DNA from: Cyanobacteriota bacterium
GTDB taxonomy: Bacteria > Cyanobacteriota > Cyanobacteriia > Phormidesmidales > Phormidesmidaceae
Assembly (NCBI GenBank): GCA_027592485.1
Contig: JAQCKL010000116.1
Span: forward strand, 1-10,142
Direction: 5' to 3'
Length of the DNA stretch: 10,142 nt
Positions 1 to 5,434 of the stretch are shown here, piece after piece; within the stretch, counting starts at the first letter, position 1; every line of letters starts with the position of its first letter. The position numbers and the translations under genes are program-made. A model generated the notes under the pieces. The model ran no database searches. It was not told where the DNA came from and saw nothing but the letters and a program-made list of their open reading frames with translations.

Positions 1-567
1 CGCCTGTTGCAAACTGTGGACCGAGGCGTCGGAATGGTCCTGGCTATCCCGGCGCAGGGGGGTGCCTTCGGCGGGCATATCGGCAATGTTTTCCGGCAGG
101 TCAATGTGAACTGCGCCGGGCTTCTCGGTTTGGGAGAGCTTAAAGGCTTTGCGAACGATTTCGGGGGTGATGCTGGGGCGGACGATCTGGGCGTTCCACT
201 TGGTCACCGGGGAAAACATGGCCACCAGATCTAAATATTGATGGGATTCGATGTGCATGCGATCGGTGCCCACCTGGCCGGTAATCGCCACGAGGGGAGC
301 CCGGTCGAGGTTGGCATCGGCCACCCCGGTCATCAAGTTAGTGGCCCCCGGCCCCAGGGTCGAGAGACACACCCCGGCTTTACCCGTGAGGCGGCCATAG
401 ACATCGGCCATAAACGCCGCCCCCTGCTCGTGGCGAGTGGTCACAAACTGAATGGAGGAGGTTTTCAGGGCTTGCAGCACCTGCAGGTTTTCTTCACCGG
501 GAACCCCAAAGATATATTCAACCCCCTCGTTCTCTAGGCATTTGACCAGCAGTTCGGCAGTATTCAT
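1..567 (-). CDS. ogdA: ThDP-dependent decarboxylase, N-terminal part; likely 2-oxoglutarate decarboxylase (often annotated acetolactate synthase large subunit)
   Basis: The first 189 codons of a thiamine-diphosphate enzyme that runs off the left edge. The start is ATG at 567, preceded by a strong Shine-Dalgarno sequence (GGAAGGAGA at 572-580, five bases before the ATG). The protein begins MNTAELLVKCLENEGVEYIF. It shows the GVPGEEN loop, the RHEQGAAFMA segment carrying the Glu that activates ThDP, and LGPGATNL, all typical of the Pyr domain of the acetolactate synthase superfamily. Biosynthetic IlvB proteins usually have GYPGG in place of GVPGEEN. The gene lies 65 bp behind a succinate-semialdehyde dehydrogenase on the same strand. 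In Synechococcus sp. PCC 7002 the same gene pair encodes 2-oxoglutarate decarboxylase and SSADH, which convert 2-oxoglutarate to succinate and so close the TCA cycle. The superfamily is certain; the 2-oxoglutarate activity is inferred from N-terminal resemblance and neighbourhood. A catabolic acetolactate synthase is the alternative, since the C-terminal cofactor domain lies outside the window. Confidence 0.8.
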   Translation of the reverse strand, partial: MNTAELLVKCLENEGVEYIFGVPGEENLQVLQALKTSSIQFVTTRHEQGAAFMADVYGRLTGKAGVCLSTLGPGATNLMTGVADANLDRAPLVAITGQVGTDRMHIESHQYLDLVAMFSPVTKWNAQIVRPSITPEIVRKAFKLSQTEKPGAVHIDLPENIADMPAEGTPLRRDSQDHSDASVHSLQQA

Positions 568-587
568 CGGGTCTCCTTCCAATCTGT

Positions 588-610
588 AGGGGCGCAAGGG
601 CTTGCGCCCT
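588..610. repeat. GC-rich palindrome of the cyanobacterial GGGCGCAAG/CTTGCGCCC type
   Basis: A perfect 9-bp inverted repeat, GGGCGCAAG at 590-598 and CTTGCGCCC at 601-609, separated by GG. It lies in the 65-bp gap between the dehydrogenase and the decarboxylase. From memory, hairpins beginning TAGGGGCGCAAGG are dispersed in many copies in cyanobacterial genomes, so this is probably one copy of a small palindromic repeat. No run of T follows on either strand, so it does not look like an intrinsic terminator. In the mRNA it would form a hairpin between the two cistrons. Confidence 0.6.
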
Positions 611-632
611 TATTTGTGGGAAATTTGGTGCT

Positions 633-2024
633 TCACCGCACCCAAACCGTTTTGGCATTCACAAAGGCCAAAATCCCCTCGCGGCCCAGTTCCCGGCCAT
701 AGCCCGATCGCTTAATTCCCCCAAAGGGCAGGCGCGGGTCGGACTTGACCATGCCGTTGATAAATACGGCCCCGGCGTCGAGTTCGTTAATGAGGCGATC
801 GCGCTCTTGGTCATCATGGGTCCAGGCACTGGCCCCTAGACCGAGGGCGGTGCTGTTGGCCAGGGCAATGGCGGCATCGAGATCTGGCACCCGGAACACC
901 AGGGCCACGGGACCAAAGAACTCCTCGTCATCAGCGGGGGTGCCGGGGGGAATATCCGCCAAAATCGTCGGCGGGTAGAAGTTACCCCCCTGGAGCTCGG
1001 CTGGGAGCTGCGCTTGGAGGGCGGCCACATCGCCGCCCAGCGGCGCATAGGCCCCTGCATCGAGGCAAGCTTGCACCTGCTGGGCCAGCTCATCCCGAAT
1101 CGCTGGGGTGGCTAAAGGACCGATGTCGGTGTCCGGCTGCATCGGGTCACCGACGGTGAGGGCGGCAAAACGGCGGGTGAGGCCCGCAATAAAGGTATCG
1201 GCGATCGCCCCATGCAAGATGAACCGCTTGGCAGCGATGCAGGACTGACCGTTATTGAGCATCCGGGCGGTCACCGCTGCATCCATGGCCTCGTCTAGGT
1301 CAGCACTGGCCATGACGATGAAGGGATCACTGCCCCCCAACTCCAGCAGGGTGGGCTTGATATGTTTGCCCGCCACCGCAGCCAAGGCCGATCCCGCCGG
1401 TTCACTACCGGTGAGGGTAGCGGCTTTGACGCGATCGTCGGCGACAATATCAGCCACGGCATTGGCTCCCACCAGCAGGGTTTGAAACACCCCTGCCGGG
1501 AAACCCGCCTTGGTGAAAATCTCCTCAATGGCGAGGGCACATTGGGGCACATTGGAGGCATGTTTGAGCACTGCCACATTCCCTGCCATGAGGGTGGGGG
1601 CGGCAAAGCGAAGGACTTGCCAGAAGGGAAAGTTCCAGGGCATCACCGCCAGCACAATCCCCAAGGGCTGATAGCGCACAAAGCTTTGACTACCGTCGGT
1701 TTGGCTCGGTACATCTTGCAAAAAGCCTGGTGCCTGTTCAGCGTAAAAGCGGCAGACCCAAGCGCATTTCATGACCTCAGCGATCGCGCTTTTTAAGGGC
1801 TTGCCCATCTCCAGGGTCATCAGTTCCCCATAGACCTGCCTGTTGAGTTCCAAGGTATCGGCAACGGCATTCAGCCAACGGGCGCGCTGGGCAAAACCCG
1901 TCTGACGGTAATCCCCAAACGCCGCCTGGCCCTGGACGAGGCAAGCATCGATCGCGATCGCGTCTAAAGCCTGGAACTGGGTAACGGTTTTGCCTGTAGC
2001 GGGATTAATCGTGGCAATGGCCAT
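633..2024 (-). CDS. gabD: Succinate-semialdehyde dehydrogenase (NAD(P)+), ALDH superfamily
   Basis: A 463-residue aldehyde dehydrogenase that oxidises succinic semialdehyde to succinate in the cytoplasm. It is closest in pattern to the E. coli Sad/YneI group, with which it shares phrases such as MPWNFPFWQVLR, LKHASNV and LELGGSDPFIV. Visible active-site parts: Asn131 in MPWNFPFW, cofactor-binding Lys154, general base Glu228 in LELGG, nucleophile Cys262 in NNGQSCIAAKRF, and Glu368 in EEFFGPV. All key residues are present and the length is normal. I chose the ATG at 2024 because AAGGAGG sits six bases before it and the protein then starts MAIATINPATGK, the family start. A longer frame from 2084 adds 20 residues without family resemblance. 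The gene precedes the ThDP decarboxylase on the same strand, so the two probably form an operon supplying succinate from 2-oxoglutarate. Substrate is inferred from the subfamily and context, and cofactor preference cannot be read. Confidence 0.9.
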   Translation of the reverse strand: MAIATINPATGKTVTQFQALDAIAIDACLVQGQAAFGDYRQTGFAQRARWLNAVADTLELNRQVYGELMTLEMGKPLKSAIAEVMKCAWVCRFYAEQAPGFLQDVPSQTDGSQSFVRYQPLGIVLAVMPWNFPFWQVLRFAAPTLMAGNVAVLKHASNVPQCALAIEEIFTKAGFPAGVFQTLLVGANAVADIVADDRVKAATLTGSEPAGSALAAVAGKHIKPTLLELGGSDPFIVMASADLDEAMDAAVTARMLNNGQSCIAAKRFILHGAIADTFIAGLTRRFAALTVGDPMQPDTDIGPLATPAIRDELAQQVQACLDAGAYAPLGGDVAALQAQLPAELQGGNFYPPTILADIPPGTPADDEEFFGPVALVFRVPDLDAAIALANSTALGLGASAWTHDDQERDRLINELDAGAVFINGMVKSDPRLPFGGIKRSGYGRELGREGILAFVNAKTVWVR

Positions 2025-2063
2025 GGTCGCCCTCCTTATCACAGCGAAATGAACGATGGGTGT

Positions 2064-2092
2064 GCTGTAGGGCTGTTTTTCCACTGTGGCAA
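2064..2092 (-). promoter_or_regulatory. Possible promoter of the dehydrogenase/decarboxylase operon
   Basis: On the minus strand TTGCCA (2092-2087) and TACAGC (2069-2064) are spaced by 17 bases, which would give a leader of about 30 bases to the ATG at 2024. The -35 box is good but the -10 box matches the consensus at only three positions. A second notable element upstream is the palindrome CTGTTAACAG around 2143-2152. No clear GTA-N8-TAC NtcA site was seen. Confidence 0.25.
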
Positions 2093-2324
2093 GATAAGGG
2101 TCTGAATATCACCAAACCCTTACGGATCGTATAAATTGTTCACTGTTAACAGCAGAAAAATCAAAATCACTTGCCACTTCAATTCCATCACCCATGAGCA
2201 TGGCGTTACCGCCTCAAAAAGAGTTTACTCCGGCGAAATGTAAATAATTGAAAGCTTTTTATGTGCCGAGAGTTAAGAAGTTATTAAATGGTCGGAAATA
2301 TCTGATTTTTGCCGATATGGTTTA
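2093..2324. other. AT-rich intergenic stretch, no gene recognised
   Basis: This is the middle of the 503-bp gap between the dehydrogenase start and the hemA end. It is clearly richer in A and T than the surrounding genes and has no open frame with coding character on either strand. It probably holds the promoter of the left operon (minus strand) and that of the candidate small RNA (plus strand). Nothing else was recognised. Confidence 0.4.
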
Positions 2325-2384
2325 GGTCAAGATACCTCCTAACTGCGTCTCCAGCCCCGCCAAGTTTTGACGGGGCTGCTTTTT
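2325..2384 (+). ncRNA. Candidate small RNA ending in an intrinsic terminator
   Basis: A strong plus-strand terminator (2353-2384) has no protein gene before it on that strand; both flanking genes are on the minus strand. A weak -10-like TATGGT lies at 2316-2321, which would start a transcript of about 60 bases near 2325-2330. The segment before the terminator contains ACCTCCTAA (2334-2342). Its CCTCCT core is complementary to a Shine-Dalgarno sequence, a feature of several cyanobacterial trans-acting sRNAs. TTAGG at 2323-2327 can pair with CCTAA at 2338-2342 and would hide this core if both were in the RNA. I cannot assign it to a named family. The 5' end is a guess. Confidence 0.4.
2353..2384 (+). 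terminator. Rho-independent terminator (plus strand)
   Basis: AGCCCCG (2353-2359) pairs with CGGGGCT (2371-2377). The stem extends past one C/A mismatch through CAA/TTG to a small loop, and GCTTTTT follows at 2378-2384. Read on the minus strand the hairpin is followed by GGAGACG, so it can only work as a plus-strand terminator and does not serve hemA. Confidence 0.75.
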
Positions 2385-2404
2385 GTGGAATTCACGGGAC
2401 CCTT

Positions 2405-2518
2405 CCAGTTTCCAGCGCCCTTGCCCCCTCAGCACCCCTGCCTTCAGCAATAGTGCGAGTCCTTGAACCGTCCAGGACTCGGCCCTGTGTTTCCCCTGCC
2501 TCTGCATGCGGAAACTGG
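2405..2518. other. Structured region downstream of hemA
   Basis: Nested inverted repeats follow the hemA stop. The inner hairpin is CGAGTCCT (2456-2463) with AGGACTCG (2474-2481), 8 bp around a 10-base loop. An outer pair is CCAGTTTCC (2405-2413) with GGAAACTGG (2510-2518). On the minus strand this would be the hemA 3' untranslated region. No T-run follows the hairpin, so termination here would not be of the canonical intrinsic type. Confidence 0.4.
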
Positions 2519-2527
2519 GGGATAGTC

Positions 2528-3820
2528 CTAGCTCAGCTTGCCACTGGGAAGCGGCTCTAGATCAAAGAGGGTGTGGAGGGTTTGCATCGCCTGTTTACGG
2601 GCTTCAATGTCCCGCTGGCTGCGCAGTTGCACCATCGGATCATGGAGGATTTTATTGACGATACCTCGGGTGAGGGCCTCGATTACTGCTTGGTTCTTGC
2701 CTGCAAATTCGTTGCCGAGGCGAGACAGGGCCTTCTCTAATTCCTGCTGACGGATCGATTCCACCTTGTTGCGCAGGCTACTGATGGTGAGGACGGTGTC
2801 GAGCGATCGCCACCAGTCAATAAAGCTATCCACCTCTTCGTCCAGCAGGGCTTCTGCCTCTAAGGCCATCTGACGACGACTCTCTTGGTTTTGGGCCACC
2901 ACCGCTTTCAAGTCATCCACATTAAAGGCTTGAACCGTTTCCAGATCGTTCACATCGGTGTGGACGTTGCGGGGGACCGCAATGTCAAACAACATTAGGG
3001 CTTGTCCGGGTTGTAGGACACCCTCTAGGCGTACCCGATCCAAAATTGGCTCGGTGGCGGAGGTGCAGGTAAACACCACATCTGAGGTGCAGACGGTTTC
3101 CAGCATGGTGTCTAGGGTGCCGGTTTGAATACCTGCACCGTTGAACTGGGCGGCCAACTCATCGGCCCGTTGAATGGTGCGATTCAAAATCGTGATCTGG
3201 CAAGGATCCTTCGAGAGCAGGTGCTGCACCAGCAACCGGGCCATCTTGCCAGCCCCCAGAATGCTAATGCGGCAATTGGCCAAGTTGGGCTGCTTCATCT
3301 TGGCCAGTTCAGCCGCCGCCGAACTAATCGAGACCGCCCCGGTGCCGATGCTGGTTTCGGTGCGCACCCGCTTACCCGCCGAAATTGATTGCTTCAGGAG
3401 CTGGTTGAGGATGCGGCCACAGCCCTTATGTTGCTGGGCCAGTTTGTGGGCATGTTTGACCTGGGACAGGATCTGCCCTTCCCCTAGCACCAAGCTGTCT
3501 AGCCCAGCGGACACGCGCATGAGATGCATGACCGCGTCCTGATGCAGCAGGATAAATAAATGTGCCCGCAGTTCCTGGAGCGGGACCTTGCCATAGTCCG
3601 ATAAAAACTGGGTGACTTCCCGCACCCCAGCCTCGGTTTCCTCGGTGACGATGTGGATTTCGAGGCGGTTGCAAGTGCTCAGAATCGAGACTTCACTGAT
3701 GTGAGGATAGCTGGTGAGGGTCGCCATGGCCTCTTCGGTCTGAGGAGTCGGAATGCTTAACTTTTCTCGCACTTCTACCGGTGCGGTTTTATGACTCAGG
3801 CCAACAACAGCAATATTCAT
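2528..3820 (-). CDS. hemA: Glutamyl-tRNA reductase
   Basis: A 430-residue enzyme that reduces glutamate on tRNA(Glu) to glutamate-1-semialdehyde with NADPH. This is the first committed step of the C5 pathway to 5-aminolevulinate, and so to heme, chlorophyll and phycobilins. The catalytic Cys50 lies in STCNRLEI. His99 and the signature MRVSAGLDSLVLGEGQI run from about 101 to 117. The NADPH-binding loop is ILGAGKMA (187-194), and the long helical dimerisation domain occupies roughly 310-420. The start is ATG at 3820, giving MNIAVVGLSHKTAPVEVREK, the normal family N-terminus, with GAGAGG a few bases upstream. The frame stays open a further 45 codons but that part lacks family resemblance. It lies downstream of glpX on the same strand, an order I recall from other cyanobacteria, but a terminator between them suggests its own promoter. 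All key residues are present. Confidence 0.97.
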   Translation of the reverse strand: MNIAVVGLSHKTAPVEVREKLSIPTPQTEEAMATLTSYPHISEVSILSTCNRLEIHIVTEETEAGVREVTQFLSDYGKVPLQELRAHLFILLHQDAVMHLMRVSAGLDSLVLGEGQILSQVKHAHKLAQQHKGCGRILNQLLKQSISAGKRVRTETSIGTGAVSISSAAAELAKMKQPNLANCRISILGAGKMARLLVQHLLSKDPCQITILNRTIQRADELAAQFNGAGIQTGTLDTMLETVCTSDVVFTCTSATEPILDRVRLEGVLQPGQALMLFDIAVPRNVHTDVNDLETVQAFNVDDLKAVVAQNQESRRQMALEAEALLDEEVDSFIDWWRSLDTVLTISSLRNKVESIRQQELEKALSRLGNEFAGKNQAVIEALTRGIVNKILHDPMVQLRSQRDIEARKQAMQTLHTLFDLEPLPSGKLS

Positions 3821-3857
3821 GAATCCTCTCAACAAAAAGGTGATACCCAGCGGAATA

Positions 3858-3863
3858 GTTATA
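3858..3863 (-). promoter_or_regulatory. Possible -10 element of hemA
   Basis: On the minus strand CTATAACT gives a TATAAC hexamer 38 bases before the hemA start, a plausible distance. No convincing -35 box lies 16-18 bases upstream, so this would be a -10-only type promoter. The 3821-3982 leader contains no other signal I recognise. The terminator just upstream (3983-4030) makes a separate hemA promoter in this stretch likely. Confidence 0.3.
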
Positions 3864-3982
3864 GAACGGGTGAAATAGCTAGACGGCCAGCAGTTTTTCC
3901 TGATTTTCTGATCACCAACCTTTCTGACGGTAGGGAAAACCCCGGTCCGACTCAAGGAAACTCAATAAAAGTCCATCAAATG

Positions 3983-4030
3983 AAAAAGGGATGAAGAGAC
4001 CGGTGCTGTAGCAATAGGGCCTTCATCCCT
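3983..4030 (-). terminator. Rho-independent terminator after glpX
   Basis: Perfect 10-bp inverted repeat, AGGGATGAAG (3987-3996) and CTTCATCCCT (4021-4030), with a 24-base loop. Read on the minus strand the stem ends CTTCATCCCT and runs into TTTT, so the A-run at 3983-3987 is the U-tract. It lies 64 bases past the glpX stop codon and separates glpX from hemA. Confidence 0.7.
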
Positions 4031-4039
4031 GGTATTCCG

Positions 4040-4080
4040 GTTAGGGAGTGCGGCGCGCCACCGCACTCCCCATCCCTAAC
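4040..4080. repeat. Inverted repeat with competing stems in the glpX 3' region
   Basis: GGGAGTGCGG (4044-4053) and CCGCACTCCC (4061-4070) form a perfect 10-bp stem around CGCGCCA. An outer pair, GTTAGGGA (4040-4047) and TCCCTAAC (4073-4080), shares four bases with the inner stem, so the two stems compete at the base. No T-run follows. It sits between the glpX stop and the terminator, so it would protect or shape the 3' end of the mRNA. Confidence 0.55.
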
Positions 4081-4093
4081 TCAATCTTGTCGC

Positions 4094-5131
4094 CTATCGA
4101 AGTTGAACGATCTTAGGCACCTCAGGCATGTGGATGGTATCCACAAAGCGAGCGGTCTGAGACTGGGAAGAAATCACCAGACTCTGGGTGCGTGCCCCGC
4201 CATGGAAGAAGCGAACCCCTTCCATCAGGTCGCCGGGGGTGATGCCACAGCCAGCAAACAGGACGGTTTCACCGGAAGCCAGCTCGCTCGCATCATAGAT
4301 TTTGTCAGGGTCAGTGATGCCCATTTCGGCGAGGCGAGCCAAGTTCGCTTCTTTGCTTTCACCAATTAGGCCGGTTTTTACAACCGCAGGATCGTAGATC
4401 AACTGCCCTTGGAAGTGAGCCCCCAAGCAGCGCATGGCCGCAGCGGAAATCACCCCTTCAGGAGCTGCCCCAATCCCCATCAGCGCATGGGTGTTGGTCC
4501 CGGCAAAGCCGCAGGAAATCGCAGCGGAAACGTCACCGTCGCTAATCAAACGCACCCGCGCCCCGGCATCACGGATCTCTTTGATCAGGTCGTTATGGCG
4601 TTCGCGCTTCATGACGATCACCACCAGCTCATCGATGCCGCGATCCAGGCACTCAGCCAAAATCTTGAGGTTCTCGGTGGCGGATTTACGGATATCGACT
4701 TTACCCTTAGCCGCGGCAGGGGCGGCCAGCTTCTTCATGTAGAAGTCAGGGGCGTGGAAGAGGCCGCCTTTTTCGGCGATCGCCAAAACCGCCATGGAGC
4801 CAGGCTGACCATAGGCGCAAAGGTTGGTCCCTTCGCAGGGGTCAACGGCGATGTCAATTTCGAGCAACTCTTCGGGGTTGCAAAAATCAGCGGCATCGGG
4901 CTGGGTACAGATGCCCACTTCCTCACCGATGTAGAGCATGGGGGCGTCGTCGCGCTCCCCTTCTCCGATTACGATCCGGCCCCGCATGTGAATCTTGTTC
5001 ATGCGTTCCCGCATGGCTTCTACCGCCACTTCGTCAGCGGTATCCTTGTCCCCTTTACCCATCCAACGGGCAGAGGCGATCGCCGCCTGCTCAACGACTT
5101 CAATAATTTCTAAACCGAGGGTACTTTCCAA
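4094..5131 (-). CDS. glpX: Class II fructose-1,6-bisphosphatase / sedoheptulose-1,7-bisphosphatase
   Basis: A 345-residue GlpX-type phosphatase. In cyanobacteria it removes the C1 phosphate from both fructose-1,6- and sedoheptulose-1,7-bisphosphate in the Calvin cycle and gluconeogenesis. The metal and substrate residues known from the Synechocystis enzyme are all in place: Asp33, Glu57 in IGEGERDDAP, Asp97 and Glu100 in VDPCEGTN, Arg176, and Glu225 in APEG. Cys75 and Cys99, the pair linked to redox control in that enzyme, are also present. The start codon is TTG at 5131. It gives MESTLGLEIIEVVEQAAIAS, the usual N-terminus, and no in-frame ATG lies nearby upstream. GGAGG sits ten bases before it at 5142-5146. 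It is transcribed away from pgi across a 303-bp gap and is followed by its own terminator. Confidence 0.97.
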   Translation of the reverse strand: MESTLGLEIIEVVEQAAIASARWMGKGDKDTADEVAVEAMRERMNKIHMRGRIVIGEGERDDAPMLYIGEEVGICTQPDAADFCNPEELLEIDIAVDPCEGTNLCAYGQPGSMAVLAIAEKGGLFHAPDFYMKKLAAPAAAKGKVDIRKSATENLKILAECLDRGIDELVVIVMKRERHNDLIKEIRDAGARVRLISDGDVSAAISCGFAGTNTHALMGIGAAPEGVISAAAMRCLGAHFQGQLIYDPAVVKTGLIGESKEANLARLAEMGITDPDKIYDASELASGETVLFAGCGITPGDLMEGVRFFHGGARTQSLVISSQSQTARFVDTIHMPEVPKIVQLR

Positions 5132-5158
5132 GACCTATATCCTCCAAAACTGCTGATT

Positions 5159-5187
5159 TTGCTAGGTTCTGACCTGATCACTCTCAA
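5159..5187 (-). promoter_or_regulatory. Likely glpX promoter
   Basis: On the minus strand TTGAGA (5187-5182) and TAGCAA (5164-5159) are separated by exactly 17 bases. The -35 box matches five of six consensus positions, the -10 box only three. A start near 5152 would leave a short leader of about 20 bases carrying the GGAGG ribosome-binding site. This is the best promoter match I found between glpX and pgi. Confidence 0.4.
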
Positions 5188-5434
5188 CCTAAAAGTCTAT
5201 CAGACCAAGGTATTCGGGCATAGGGAGCAGAATCGTCCCGGAAAATTTGTCGGAACCAACATCGGGGTAAGGCCGGGCACGATGGGGCAAGGCGCTCCGA
5301 CCGAGATTCCTAGCCTAGGACCCCCTAGAAAACCTAAAATCCCCTTATGGATCTGCTTCGGCAGGGGGCATCGTCCCTTAAACTGCATTCGGAACAGGAG
5401 ACAATCGACACAGGTTTCGAAAGGACTAGATGTA
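5188..5434. promoter_or_regulatory. Divergent glpX-pgi control region with a CCTAGG dyad
   Basis: The remainder of the 303-bp gap between two divergently read sugar-phosphate genes. It holds a perfect dyad, TCCTAG-C-CTAGGA (5308-5320), followed at once by another CCTAG (5324-5328). This cluster would suit a regulator binding between the two promoters. A TAAAAT hexamer at 5335-5340 and a TAAACT near 5380 are possible pgi -10 boxes without good -35 boxes. The pgi frame is open through most of this stretch, but the translation has no phosphoglucose isomerase resemblance. Confidence 0.35.

Noticed and set aside
238..537. Plus-strand open frames of 75 and 99 codons at the left edge
   Set aside because: They are shadows of the minus-strand ThDP enzyme, which has a strong ribosome-binding site and clear family motifs.
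590..609. Palindrome as intrinsic terminator between the first two genes
   Set aside because: No run of T follows on either strand, and the genes look co-transcribed.
2025..2084. N-terminal extension of the succinate-semialdehyde dehydrogenase by 20 codons
   Set aside because: The ATG at 2024 has an excellent AAGGAGG at the right distance and starts the conserved part; the longer form has neither.
3821..3955. N-terminal extension of hemA by 45 codons
   Set aside because: The family N-terminus MNIAVVGLSHKTAP starts at 3820; the extension has no resemblance to GluTR and contains the likely promoter region.
4409..5113. Long plus-strand open frame (234 codons) opposite glpX
   Set aside because: It is the antisense shadow of a well-conserved gene in a GC-rich genome. 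Its translation shows no recognisable family and glpX fully explains the region.
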